The notes under the pieces are model-generated. The model was not told where the DNA came from. It made no database searches and saw nothing but the letters and a program-made list of their open reading frames with translations. This document shows, piece after piece, positions 16,766-25,523 of a DNA stretch of 64,000 bases. Location of the stretch: assembly GCF_030651625.1 (NCBI RefSeq), contig NZ_JAUSCF010000030.1, positions 1-64,000 on the forward strand, read 5' to 3'. This stretch comes from Hydrogenophaga sp. Its GTDB lineage: Bacteria; Pseudomonadota; Gammaproteobacteria; Burkholderiales; Burkholderiaceae_C. A program made the position numbers and the translations under genes. Position 1 is the stretch's first letter. Every line of letters starts with the position of its first letter.

Positions 16766-17515
16766 ATGTTGCTCATAGACCAGGTTGCCATCATCACCGG
16801 AGGCGCCGGCGTCAATGGCCTGGGGTTCGCCACCGCCCGCCTGATGGCTGCCCAAGGCGCCAAGGTGGCCATCCTCGATTTGGAACGTGCCGACCCCGTT
16901 GCAGCTGCCGCCCAATTGGGCGCAGGCCACATCGGCCTGATAGCAGACGTGACCGACAAGGCCTCTTGTGAAGCCGCCGCTGCGGCGGTACTCAAGGCCT
17001 TCGGCCGCATTGACACGCTGGTGAACAACGCAGGCATCACCCAACCGGTGAAGACGCTGGAGATCACTGGCGCCGACTACGACCGCATCCTCGACGTGAG
17101 CCTACGCGGCACGTTGTACATGTCGCAGGCTGTGTTGCCTTCCATGCGCATGCAAAAGAGCGGGTCCATCATCTGCATCTCTTCCGTGTCTGCGCAGCGC
17201 GGCGGCGGCATCCTCGGTGGCCCACACTATTCGGCCGCCAAGGCCGGGGTGCTTGGTCTGGCCCGCGCCATGGCACGCGAATTCGGTCCCGAGAGCATCC
17301 GGATCAACTGCATCACGCCCGGCCTGATTGGCACCGACATCATCAAGGGCAAGCTCACCGAAGAGAAGAAGGCCGAGATTGCAGAAACCATCCCGCTGGC
17401 CCGCCTTGGCCGCGCCGACGACATCGCCGGCGCCTGCGTTTTTCTGGCCAGCGACCTTTCCACCTATTGCACCGGTGTCACGCTTGACGTGAACGGCGGC
17501 ATGCTGATTCATTGA
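16766..17515 (+). CDS. Short-chain dehydrogenase/reductase (SDR)
   Basis: A 249-residue classical SDR: VAIITGGAGVNGLGFATARL (TGxxxGxG cofactor site), LVNNAGITQP, catalytic Ser in ICISSVSAQRGG, YSAAKAGVLGLARAMA (YxxxK) and the C-terminal DVNGGMLIH. D in AILDLERAD after the second strand suggests NAD(H) preference. It would oxidise or reduce an alcohol of the substrate taken up by the TRAP system. ATG 16766 has AGGAGA about ten bases upstream. It is the first gene of a tight cluster; 13 bases separate it from the transketolase gene. Confidence 0.85.
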   Translation: MLLIDQVAIITGGAGVNGLGFATARLMAAQGAKVAILDLERADPVAAAAQLGAGHIGLIADVTDKASCEAAAAAVLKAFGRIDTLVNNAGITQPVKTLEITGADYDRILDVSLRGTLYMSQAVLPSMRMQKSGSIICISSVSAQRGGGILGGPHYSAAKAGVLGLARAMAREFGPESIRINCITPGLIGTDIIKGKLTEEKKAEIAETIPLARLGRADDIAGACVFLASDLSTYCTGVTLDVNGGMLIH

Positions 17516-17528
17516 GAAAGCCCCTGCC

Positions 17529-18380
17529 ATGAACACTCCCACGAACACCCGCAGCTTGGCCGAGCGCGCGTACCGCATTCGCCGGTACGCCCTGCAGATG
17601 GGCGAGATCCAGGGCCAGGGCTACATCGGGCAGGCCCTAGGCTATGCCGATGTGCTGGCCGCCGCCTATTGCCACTCCATGCAGTTCCGCCCGAAGGAGC
17701 CCGAGTGGGATCAGCGGGACCGCTTCCTGCTTTCCCACGGGCACTACGCCATTGCCCACTATGCCGCCCTGATCGAGGCCGGCATCATCGAAGAAGCCGA
17801 GTTGGAAAGCTATGGTTGTGATGACAGCCGCCTGCCCATGTCCGGGATGGCAACCTACACGCCCGGCATGGAGATTTCGGGCGGATCGCTGGGCCAAGGG
17901 CTGCCGATCGGCGTGGGCATCGCGCTGGGCCTGCGCCACCAGGGCATCCCTGCGTTCGTCTACAACTCGATGTCCGATGGTGAACTCGACGAAGGATCGA
18001 CCTGGGAAGCGGCCATGTCGGCTGCTCACCATCAGCTTTCCAATCTGATCTGCATGGTGGACATCAACAACCAGCAAGCAGACGGTCCCTCCGGCAAGGT
18101 CCTCGGCTTCGAGCCACTGGCTGACAAGTGGGAAGCCTTTGGCTGGCACGTACAGCGCGTCAACGGCAACGACCTGGCCGCTGTGGTGGCTGCATTTGAT
18201 ACCGCACGCAACCTCACGGACCCCCTGCCACGGATCATTCTGTGTGACACGCTGATGGGCAAGGGCGTGCCCTTCCTCGAACAGCGAGACAAGAACCATT
18301 TCATTCGCGTAGACCCGCCCGAGTGGCAGCAAGCCCTCGCAATACTGGACGAATCCTTCCATCAGGGAGCTGCAGCATGA
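17529..18380 (+). CDS. Transketolase, N-terminal (thiamine-diphosphate) subunit
   Basis: The 283-residue protein equals the N-terminal third of transketolase: RDRFLLSHGHYAIAHYA with the active-site histidines at about 70-72, SGGSLGQGLPIGVGIALG and the TPP/Mg motif SDGELDEGSTWEA (149-160) with DINNQQADG. Split transketolases transfer a two-carbon ketol unit between a ketose and an aldose, usually of unconventional sugars. Its stop overlaps the start of the partner subunit (ATGA), ensuring equal synthesis. No sugar kinase is nearby, so the sugar may be unphosphorylated or be phosphorylated elsewhere. Confidence 0.9.
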   Translation: MNTPTNTRSLAERAYRIRRYALQMGEIQGQGYIGQALGYADVLAAAYCHSMQFRPKEPEWDQRDRFLLSHGHYAIAHYAALIEAGIIEEAELESYGCDDSRLPMSGMATYTPGMEISGGSLGQGLPIGVGIALGLRHQGIPAFVYNSMSDGELDEGSTWEAAMSAAHHQLSNLICMVDINNQQADGPSGKVLGFEPLADKWEAFGWHVQRVNGNDLAAVVAAFDTARNLTDPLPRIILCDTLMGKGVPFLEQRDKNHFIRVDPPEWQQALAILDESFHQGAAA

Positions 18381-19375
18381 ACGCCACCACCGAGAAGAAA
18401 CCTCGTCTCACCACCTCGGCCATGATCGCATCCATCGCCAATGAGGGACAGAAAGTGAAGGCTGCTCCGTTCGGCAAGGCGCTCGTGGAACTCGCCCAGA
18501 CACACCCCGACATCGTGGGCATGACGGCGGACCTTGGCAAGTACACCGACCTGCACCTGTTCGGCCAGGCCTACCCCGAGCGCTACTTCCAGATGGGCAT
18601 GGCAGAGCAGTTGCTGATGGCCGCTGCAGGGGGCATGGCCAAGACCGGCCTGATCCCTTTCGCGACCACCTACGCCGTGTTTGCGACCCGCCGAGCCTAT
18701 GACTTCATCCATCAGGTCATCGCAGAGGAAGACCTGAACGTGAAAATCTGCGCCGCCCTGCCCGGGCTGACAACAGGCTACGGACCCAGCCACCAGGCCA
18801 CAGAGGACATTGCCATGATGCGTGGCATCCCGGGACTGACGATTGTTGATCCCTGCGATGCGCTGGACACCGAACAGGCTGTGCCAGCAATTGCTCTGCA
18901 CAAAGGCCCCGTCTATATGCGCCTGCTGCGCGGCAATGTGCCGCTGGTGCTCGACGAATACGACTACAAGTTCGAACTGGGCAAGGCCAAGATGCTGCGC
19001 GATGGGCGTGGCGTGCTGATCATTTCCTCCGGGCTGATGACCATGCGTGCACTGGAGACCGCAGCCAGACTGCAGACCGACAGCATCGATGTAGCGGTGC
19101 TGCATGTGCCCACCATCAAGCCGCTGGACGAAGCCACCATCCTGCGCGAGGCTGCAAAGCCAGGGCGCCTGGTGATCGTGGCAGAAAACCATTCGGTGGT
19201 GGGCGGATTGGGTGAGGCGGTTGCCAGTTTGCTGCTGCGCTCGAGGGTCACACCAGCGTTCCGTCAGATCGCCCTACCCGACGCCTTCCTTGATGCCGGC
19301 GCATTGCCCACCCTTCACGACCGCTACGGCATTTCAACCGAGGCCATGGTGCAGAGCATCAAGTCCTGGCTTTGA
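18377..19375 (+). CDS. Transketolase, C-terminal (pyrimidine-binding) subunit
   Basis: The 332-residue protein covers the pyrimidine-binding and C-terminal domains: FGKALVELAQTHPDIVGMTADLG, RYFQMGMAEQLLMAAAGGMAK with the catalytic glutamate, PFATTYAVFATRRAYD and the C-terminal HVPTIKPLDEATILREAA. With the preceding gene it forms an alpha2-beta2 transketolase. ATG 18377 overlaps the upstream stop; the longer frame from 18323 is an artefact of overlap. It carries about 30 extra N-terminal residues compared with most split transketolases. Confidence 0.9.
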   Translation: MNATTEKKPRLTTSAMIASIANEGQKVKAAPFGKALVELAQTHPDIVGMTADLGKYTDLHLFGQAYPERYFQMGMAEQLLMAAAGGMAKTGLIPFATTYAVFATRRAYDFIHQVIAEEDLNVKICAALPGLTTGYGPSHQATEDIAMMRGIPGLTIVDPCDALDTEQAVPAIALHKGPVYMRLLRGNVPLVLDEYDYKFELGKAKMLRDGRGVLIISSGLMTMRALETAARLQTDSIDVAVLHVPTIKPLDEATILREAAKPGRLVIVAENHSVVGGLGEAVASLLLRSRVTPAFRQIALPDAFLDAGALPTLHDRYGISTEAMVQSIKSWL

Positions 19376-19504
19376 TTCCATCCTTTCATTGGGAACATGC
19401 ACACCGAGCGCGGCGCCGATCAGCGCCGGTGAGTACAACGCAAACCACACTCTTTCCGACAACGCCCGAAACGCCGGGCACCCCATCATCCACAGGAGAC
19501 AAAC

Positions 19505-20482
19505 ATGAAAAAGCTACTCATCGCCATCGCCGCGGGCCTGACACTCGGCTCTGCCCCCGCCTGGGCCCAGGCGCAGAAAGTACTGCGCCTCTCGCACAAC
19601 GCGGCCCCCGGCAACCCCAAGGCCGAAGCCTCTCTGAAATTCGCCCAGCTGGTCGAACAGAAGACCCAGGGCCGGCTAAAGGTTGAAGTCGGTGGCAGCG
19701 CACAGTACGGCGATGATGTCGAATCCCTCACCAACATGCGCCTGGGCACACTGGCCTTCAGCGCCAATTCACAGGGCACAACGTCGGGTGTGATCCCGCA
19801 GTTTTCTGTCATTGGTTTGCCCTTTCTGTTCCGCGATCTGCCCCACGCCTACAAGGTGGTAGACGGTCCGGTTGGCGAAAAACTCGGAGAGATGGCGAAG
19901 GCCAAAGGCTTGGTGCTGCTGGCCTTCTGGGACAACGGCATTCGCCACACCAGCAACAACAAACGACCCATCACCAAACCTGAAGACCTGGCAGGGATCA
20001 AGCTGCGCACGCCTCCAGACCCGATCACCATGGACATCTTCAAGGCCCTGGGCGCCAATCCGGCGCCACTGGCCTTCTCCGAGCTCTACATCGCATTGCA
20101 GCAAGGCGTGTTTGACGGCCAGGAAAACCCATTGATGAACATTCACTCATCGAAGCTGCATGAGGTGCAAAAATTCATCTCGCTGACCGGCCACAAATAT
20201 GAGACCACGCCTCTGCTCGCCAGCCGGATGTTGTTCGACACGCTTTCACCTGCCGATCAGAAGGCTGTTCGCGAAGCTGCCGCCGAAGCGGGCGAGCTCA
20301 ATCGCCAGGCTTCGCTGGCTGCAGATGCAGACCTGCGAAAAAAGCTGGCTGCTGCAGGGGTTCAGATCAATGAGGTTGATCAGGCGCCCTTTGCAGCCAA
20401 GACAAAGTCCGTCTACGACAAGTGGTCCAGTCAGTTTCCAGAGTTGGTTCAACTGGTGATCAGCGAAGCGGCAAAGCCATGA
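19505..20482 (+). CDS. TRAP transporter solute-binding protein (DctP family)
   Basis: The 325-residue periplasmic receptor starts with a clear signal peptide, MKKLLIAIAAGLTLGSAPAWA, then LRLSHNAAPGNPKAEASLKFA typical of DctP proteins. The ligand loop has AGIKLRTPPDPITMDIFKALG, where the conserved arginine contacts a substrate carboxylate, and ALQQGVFDGQENPLMNI. It delivers an acid to the DctQM permease that follows. A 129-base gap before it, with AGGAGA at about 19494, could hold its own promoter. The conserved arginine argues for a carboxylated substrate such as a sugar acid. Confidence 0.9.
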   Translation: MKKLLIAIAAGLTLGSAPAWAQAQKVLRLSHNAAPGNPKAEASLKFAQLVEQKTQGRLKVEVGGSAQYGDDVESLTNMRLGTLAFSANSQGTTSGVIPQFSVIGLPFLFRDLPHAYKVVDGPVGEKLGEMAKAKGLVLLAFWDNGIRHTSNNKRPITKPEDLAGIKLRTPPDPITMDIFKALGANPAPLAFSELYIALQQGVFDGQENPLMNIHSSKLHEVQKFISLTGHKYETTPLLASRMLFDTLSPADQKAVREAAAEAGELNRQASLAADADLRKKLAAAGVQINEVDQAPFAAKTKSVYDKWSSQFPELVQLVISEAAKP

Positions 20483-21042
20483 AGAACGCCGCCCAGCCAA
20501 GCGGCGCGGGCGGGGCCGGTCTGGCGGCCACGCTGGTTCGCTATATCGACGGCACCTTGGTGATCGCTTGCATCGTGCTGGCGATCTCCAGCCTGGTGGT
20601 GATGTTCTTGTCACTGATGGCCGAGGTGGTGGTGCGCTACGTCACCAGCCAGGGCATGGGCTGGCCAAGCGAAATGCCAAATATCCTGTTCCCATGGCTG
20701 GTAATGAGTGGCGTGGTGCTCGGTGCACAACGTGGCCAGCACATCGCCGTGACCGCGCTGCTCAGGTTCCTCGGACGTACGGGCAACCGCATCCTGCTGC
20801 TGGCGCTGCAGGTATTGATCGCCGTCACGTTCTTCTACCTTGCTTATGTCGGTCTCGATGTGCTGGAGATCACCGGCTCCGAGGAATTTCCCGTCACGGG
20901 TATCACGGCCTTCTGGGCCTATCTGGCCCTGATCGCTGGCTTTATCGGTCTTGGCGTGACGGCGTTGACGACGCTCGTTCAACTGTGCCAGGCAAGCAAT
21001 CCACTGAGCGTGCGCATGCACCACATTGAGGACGACATATGA
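20479..21042 (+). CDS. TRAP transporter small permease (DctQ family)
   Basis: The 187-residue protein has four hydrophobic helices with loops typical of DctQ: VVVRYVTSQGMGWPSEMPNILFPWLVMSG and GAQRGQHIAVTALL. It forms the membrane part of the Na+-driven TRAP importer with DctM. ATG 20479 overlaps the stop of the receptor gene (ATGA), and its own stop overlaps dctM in the same way, so the three are translationally coupled. Confidence 0.88.
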   Translation: MKNAAQPSGAGGAGLAATLVRYIDGTLVIACIVLAISSLVVMFLSLMAEVVVRYVTSQGMGWPSEMPNILFPWLVMSGVVLGAQRGQHIAVTALLRFLGRTGNRILLLALQVLIAVTFFYLAYVGLDVLEITGSEEFPVTGITAFWAYLALIAGFIGLGVTALTTLVQLCQASNPLSVRMHHIEDDI

Positions 21043-22298
21043 CGCTCATGATGCTATTGGTGTTTGGTTTGCTGCTGGTATTGGCATTGCCGGTTGGCTA
21101 CGCGCTCATCATCAGCTCTGGCCTGGCGGCGATCACCGTGGGTGGCATACCCAGTGTGGCAGCTGTGGTCAAAATTTTCCAGCCTACCCAGAGTTTCCCG
21201 CTGCTGGCGATTCCGTTCTTTGTCCTTTCTGGACATCTGATGATGGGCGGCATACTGGGCTCCAAGCTGATCCATTTCGCCACCTCGCTGGTTGGCCGAT
21301 TTCATGGGGGCCTGGGCCAGGTCACCGTGGTGGGCTCTACCGTTTTCGGCGGTGTCTCTGGCTCAGCCGTCGCAGAGGCGTCGGCGCTCGGCTCGATGCT
21401 GATTCCCTGGCAGAAGCGAGAAGGCTACCCAGGCGCATTCTGCGCTGCGGTGACCGCGTCCTCCTCGGTGATCGCTGGCCTGATTCCGCCGTCGATTCCG
21501 CTGATCGTCTACGCAGCTGTGTCCAATGCGTCGATTGCTTCTTTGTTTCTGGCGGGTCTGATCCCAGGAGGGCTTCTCTGCCTGGGGTTCATGCTGGTGT
21601 GTTACCTGACGGGTCGCCTACGAGGCTTCCCTCGCCTCACGCAGGAAGTGACCGCCCGTGGCGTTCTGAAAGCCGCACTTGCCGCCGCCCCTGCGTTGGC
21701 CATGCCAGCCTTCATCGTGATTCTGCTTCGAGCCGGCATCGCTACGCCTACCGAAGTGAGCGTGATGGCCGTGTTCTACGGCCTGCTCGTCAGCTCGATG
21801 CTCTACCGCGATCTCAGCATGCGACGCCTTTACGACGCGTTGGTGCACACAGCGGTCACCACCGGTGTGGTGATGCTGGTGATCGCCGCATCCAATCTGG
21901 TCGGCTATGTTCTGACCGTTGAGGCTGTGCCCACATTGGTGGCCGAATGGTCGGTCGACGTTCTGAAGAACCCGATCCTGATCATCCTCATGATGAATCT
22001 CATCATGCTCGTGGTGGGCATGTTTCTTGACCTGCCGGCTGCCATCCTGCTGCTAGGGCCCACTTTCGTGGCCATTGGAAGCGTGATCGGCCTGGACCTG
22101 ATACAGCTTGGGATCATGATGGCGGTGAACCTGAGCATTGGTCTCTTCACCCCACCTGTTGGCACCACGCTTTTCATCGGGGCGGCGATCTCCAAAGAGC
22201 CGGTTGGGGCGATTGTGAAAGAGCTCTGGCCGTTCTATCTGGTGGCGCTGGCAGTGCTGGGCATTGTGTCCTTCGTGCCAGCGGCCACGTTCTACTGA
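21039..22298 (+). CDS. TRAP transporter large permease (DctM family)
   Basis: The 419-residue protein is hydrophobic throughout, about 11-12 helices. Family motifs are IPFFVLSGHLMMGG, VVGSTVFGGVSGSAVAEASALGS, VTASSSVIAGLIPPSIPLIVYA and the late ITPPVG-like LFTPPVGTTLFIGA. It is the sodium-coupled transport subunit. It overlaps dctQ by four bases and is followed 43 bases later by the beta-hydroxyacid dehydrogenase gene. Confidence 0.9.
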   Translation: MTLMMLLVFGLLLVLALPVGYALIISSGLAAITVGGIPSVAAVVKIFQPTQSFPLLAIPFFVLSGHLMMGGILGSKLIHFATSLVGRFHGGLGQVTVVGSTVFGGVSGSAVAEASALGSMLIPWQKREGYPGAFCAAVTASSSVIAGLIPPSIPLIVYAAVSNASIASLFLAGLIPGGLLCLGFMLVCYLTGRLRGFPRLTQEVTARGVLKAALAAAPALAMPAFIVILLRAGIATPTEVSVMAVFYGLLVSSMLYRDLSMRRLYDALVHTAVTTGVVMLVIAASNLVGYVLTVEAVPTLVAEWSVDVLKNPILIILMMNLIMLVVGMFLDLPAAILLLGPTFVAIGSVIGLDLIQLGIMMAVNLSIGLFTPPVGTTLFIGAAISKEPVGAIVKELWPFYLVALAVLGIVSFVPAATFY

Positions 22299-22341
22299 CT
22301 GTTGCTTGCTCCTGCGGTCACGTCATTCTGAAAGGCACACC

Positions 22342-23256
22342 ATGTTCCAACTTGCATTCATCGGCCTGGGTGCGATGGGATTACCCATGGCCAGAAATCT
22401 GCTGCGAAATCGTTTTGCTGTGCGGGGCTTCGACATCAACCCTCAGGCAATGCAGCTCCTCGTGGCAGAAGGGGGCGTGGCAACCCAATCGACTCGGGAA
22501 GCAGCTTGCGACGCTGAGCTGTTGATCCTCATGGTGGTCAACGCGGCACAGGCCGAAGACATTCTGTTCGAGGGTGAGGCCCTGGATGCAATGGCACCCG
22601 GCGGCATCGTATGCCTGATGGCCACCTGCCCGCCCGGATCGGTCGAACGAATCGCCGCAAGAGTGACCAGCAGCGGCCGCCGCTTTGTCGATGCCCCCGT
22701 ATCGGGGGGAACCGCCGGTGCCATTGCCGGTACGCTCACCGTCATGGCGGCGTGTGAAGCCTCCACCTTCACCGCCGTCAGGCCAGTTTTCGAAGTCCTG
22801 GGGAAACGCATCTTTCATGTCGGCACACAACCAGGACAAGGTGCCATGGTTAAAACGGTGAACCAGTTGCTGTGCGGTGTGCACATCGCGGTGGCGGCAG
22901 AAGCGTTCTCTCTAGCAGCCAAAGTCGGAGTTGATCTGAAAGTGCTGCTGGACATCATGGGGGGGTCGTCGGCATCCAGCTGGATGCTCAAGGACCGGGG
23001 GCCACGAATGATTCAGCCAGACCCCCAAGTCACCAGCGCAGTTGACATCTTCGTCAAAGATCTCGGGATCGTTCTCGAAACCGGACGAGAAACACAGACC
23101 GCCTTGCCAATCGCAGCCGTTGCACACCAGATGTTCCTGGCCACGGCTGGCCGGGGTGATGGGCGTGCCGACGACAGTCAGGTCATTCGGAGCTACTCTG
23201 CTCTTAGCGGAGTCGCATCTCTTTCATCTGGGTGCGGATCTGTGTGTAATATTTAG
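22342..23256 (+). CDS. 3-hydroxyisobutyrate dehydrogenase-family oxidoreductase
   Basis: The 304-residue protein has the beta-hydroxyacid dehydrogenase N-terminal motif FIGLGAMGLPMARNLLRNRF, substrate-binding FVDAPVSGGTAGAIAGTLTVM and catalytic lysine in GQGAMVKTVNQLLCG. The family includes 2-hydroxy-3-oxopropionate reductase and L-threonate/D-erythronate dehydrogenase; the sequence leans to the latter. Together with SDR, split transketolase and TRAP uptake it suggests catabolism of a sugar acid. The last 14 residues (after IRSYSALSG) look unlike the family and abut GST-remnant DNA, so the 3' end may have been altered by rearrangement. Confidence 0.85.
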   Translation: MFQLAFIGLGAMGLPMARNLLRNRFAVRGFDINPQAMQLLVAEGGVATQSTREAACDAELLILMVVNAAQAEDILFEGEALDAMAPGGIVCLMATCPPGSVERIAARVTSSGRRFVDAPVSGGTAGAIAGTLTVMAACEASTFTAVRPVFEVLGKRIFHVGTQPGQGAMVKTVNQLLCGVHIAVAAEAFSLAAKVGVDLKVLLDIMGGSSASSWMLKDRGPRMIQPDPQVTSAVDIFVKDLGIVLETGRETQTALPIAAVAHQMFLATAGRGDGRADDSQVIRSYSALSGVASLSSGCGSVCNI

Positions 23257-23365
23257 CATTGATCGGGATTCACGCCAAGACCTCTGCCGCACGGACCCCT
23301 TTCAGGCCGATGTGAGGTTGAAGTTGGAGTGGTTTTATGGAGGCTGTTCCTTGGCCCACCTTTTT

Positions 23366-23689
23366 TGTACTGAACACATCACCTCATTGGGTATCTCCGA
23401 GAAACTTTGGAAAGCCCGGTTTGACTCCACACCCCCCTGTGTCGTCCAGGATGGCCACCGCCAACGCTTGTTTGGCCGGCTTCAATGGTTGAGCCAGACC
23501 TTGATTAGAAAGGCCTATCTGCTAGGAGAGCACTATTCGATGGGCAATACCTACCTTTTTGTGATCCGTGGTTGGAGCAAGCTGGTGGGCTTGAACCTAT
23601 CGGACTTCACTCACCCGCAAGTGCTATTGGCCCGTGTCGGCAGTCACCCAGCGGTGCAGCGGACGTTGGCTTTCGAGGGGATGGCGTAA
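23366..23689 (+). pseudogene. Glutathione S-transferase remnant, C-terminal domain only
   Basis: In one frame from about 23366 to the stop at 23689 the sequence follows the all-helical C-terminal domain of bacterial GSTs: LFGRLQWLSQTLIRKAYLLG, HYSMGNTYLFVIRGWSK and HPAVQRTLAFEGMA. The thioredoxin-fold N-terminal half with the glutathione site is not found upstream in any frame. The usual aspartate of the DAYLFV capping motif is replaced (NTYLFV). A long in-frame extension back to 23042 overlaps the dehydrogenase gene and is not GST-like. It is a decayed or truncated copy. Its stop directly touches the GTG of the next gene. Confidence 0.65.
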
Positions 23690-24517
23690 GTGAAAAGCTG
23701 GTTCATTACTGGTATTTCCCGCGGCTTGGGTCTGGCCTTGGCCCGGGCGGTGCTGGCGGACGGCGACACCGTCGTCGGTACCGTGCGGGGGACGGCCGCA
23801 CCGCTGACAGCCGATGCAGGACGACTTCGGCTGCTTCACGCGGACATGGCCGACGAAGCCGCCGCCGTGTCAACGGTTCATGAGGCCTTCCAGGCACATG
23901 GGCCGATCGACGTCGTCGTCAACAACGCCGGCTACGGGCTGCTGGGTACGGTCGAAACTTCCACCGACGAGGAATTGCGGCACCTCTTCGAAGTGGACGT
24001 CTTCGCCCCGATCCGTGTCGTGCGAACCGCCTTGCCATACCTGCGGACACAAGGTAGCGGACACATTGTCAACATCACATCCATCGCCGGTCGCGCGCCG
24101 GGACCGGGCATTGCGCTCTACGCGGCGGCAAAGCATGCACTCGAAGGGTTTTCGGCGTCGCTGGCCCAAGAACTCGCGCCGCTGGGAATTCGAGTCACCG
24201 CTGTGGCCCCCGGCCAATTCCGCACGGATTTCCTGGACCAGCGTTCGGTGCGCATGAGCCGCCCAGCCGACTCGGCCTACGACACCTCCGTGGGGACCAG
24301 TCTGGTAGCACTGGACAAGATCAACCATCATCAACTGGGGGATCCCGCCAGGGCGGCGCGCGCCATCATTGAGGCCGTGCGCTCGGACAAACCACCGCTG
24401 CATCTGCTGCTGGGCTCCGACGCCCTGCGGCGTGCACGCGAGAAGTCGGCGGCTCAGGCCAGCGAGATGGAGGCCTGGGAAGCACTAAGCAAGGGCACCG
24501 ACTGCGACGACCTCTGA
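23690..24517 (+). CDS. Short-chain dehydrogenase/reductase (SDR), oxidoreductase
   Basis: The 275-residue protein reads KSWFITGISRGLGLALARAVL (TGxxxGxG), VVNNAGYGLLG, NITSIAGRAPGPGIALYAAAKHALEG with catalytic Ser, Tyr and Lys, and VAPGQFRTDFLD. This is the SDR subgroup with SRGLG and YxxxK common as stand-alone NADPH-dependent oxidoreductases; the arginine after the glycine motif and VRG before the second acidic position suggest NADPH. GTG 23690 follows the GST stop immediately, and GAGGGG at 23676-23681 serves as ribosome site inside the GST remnant. Substrate unknown. Confidence 0.85.
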   Translation: MKSWFITGISRGLGLALARAVLADGDTVVGTVRGTAAPLTADAGRLRLLHADMADEAAAVSTVHEAFQAHGPIDVVVNNAGYGLLGTVETSTDEELRHLFEVDVFAPIRVVRTALPYLRTQGSGHIVNITSIAGRAPGPGIALYAAAKHALEGFSASLAQELAPLGIRVTAVAPGQFRTDFLDQRSVRMSRPADSAYDTSVGTSLVALDKINHHQLGDPARAARAIIEAVRSDKPPLHLLLGSDALRRAREKSAAQASEMEAWEALSKGTDCDDL

Positions 24518-24883
24518 GCCTCTGGCAGCCTCAATGGCATAGATGCGTACGACACTGCCGCGCCACAGAGCCTCGTGCGCTGTGAAACTTCGGGCCTTGA
24601 GCGCCTTGGACACCATCAGCACCTTCTGGCTGGCGAATGCGCTGTCGCCATACGTGCACTGTTAGTGTCCGTACCGACCTGCCTCCTCGAGACGTACCAT
24701 CCAAGAATTGGGGAGTCCCCGCAACGGGCCTACTCACTTTGCAAGTATCAAATGTCTCCGGGTGGAGGCAAGGCCGTCGATCCCGGTGGCGAACGACATG
24801 ACTGTAGCTAAAGGACGGCACAGAGCCAGTGGCACTCCACCAAAAGTCGATCACCGCAATCTCACGGCCTCGACCATGAACCA
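24518..24883. other. Gap without a supported gene
   Basis: This 366-base stretch separates the SDR gene from the leftward hypothetical gene and begins the accessory region. On the minus strand a stop-to-stop frame from about 24665 to 24485 reads AFASQKVLMVSKALKARS and LWRGSVVRIYAIEAARG, which is protein-like but has no start codon and overlaps the SDR 3' end. It may be the tail of a broken gene. Nothing else is recognisable. Confidence 0.3.
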
Positions 24884-25324
24884 TCATTGAGAAGGCGTCC
24901 TCGCACACTGACTCCGGTCGCTGTTGCAGATGAACCGCGTTCCCGTTTCCCGTATCTCCATCTTCAGCTCCTCGCCCTTCTTCAGCACGATCACGTCGAA
25001 GAGCGGGTAGAAGGCATCGGCGGTCTCCACCACCATGCCGTGTGGCCGAAGAGCACGACCTGCATCCGCTGGGGTAACGGAGATTGCAGGACCAATGGAA
25101 ACGACCTTCGCCACCCGAAAGTACATCAGGAGGCCCCACACATGTATGAGCAGCGCAGCGATGGCGGCGGTCAGCAGGATGTACCACCACCATCGGCTTT
25201 CGTATCCCTCACTGTCGCTATTCGGCGATGTCGTCGGATGTTTCTCTGGCCACGAACTGCCGTTTCTGTTGGTTGGTTCTGATTCGCTCGGTGTCGATGG
25301 TGGCCGGGATGGATCGGGGGTCAT
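24884..25324 (-). CDS. Hypothetical single-pass membrane protein
   Basis: The 146-residue protein has a proline/serine-rich hydrophilic N-terminus of about 44 residues, one membrane helix (WWWYILLTAAIAALLIHVWG), then a C-terminal part with ISVTPADAGRALRPHGMVVE and VIVLKKGEELKMEIRETG. The layout suggests a cytoplasmic tail and a small extracytoplasmic domain, with Cys residues near the end. I do not recognise the family. It lies leftward near the integrase module and may belong to the mobile region. No strong ribosome site precedes ATG 25324. Confidence 0.55.
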   Translation of the reverse strand: MTPDPSRPPSTPSESEPTNRNGSSWPEKHPTTSPNSDSEGYESRWWWYILLTAAIAALLIHVWGLLMYFRVAKVVSIGPAISVTPADAGRALRPHGMVVETADAFYPLFDVIVLKKGEELKMEIRETGTRFICNSDRSQCARTPSQ

Positions 25325-25523
25325 GAAGTGGCTTTCAATGTTGTGATGAATGAAGATGTTTTGGGCTGGCTGTGCCGAGGGAAGCGCTTGACAAAGCGTT
25401 CACGGCAAACTCAGACACACCCTCTCAAAAAGGCTCTCATGCAAGTGCTCGCTGTCAAGGGTGACTCGTGTACTCCGCAGACCGATAAACATCGCTGCGG
25501 GTTGTTTGGATTGAGTCAATCGA

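Noticed and set aside
24485-24665. Leftward protein-like fragment overlapping the SDR 3' end
   Set aside because: No start codon, bounded by a stop upstream, and overlapping a complete gene; kept only as a note in the gap entry.
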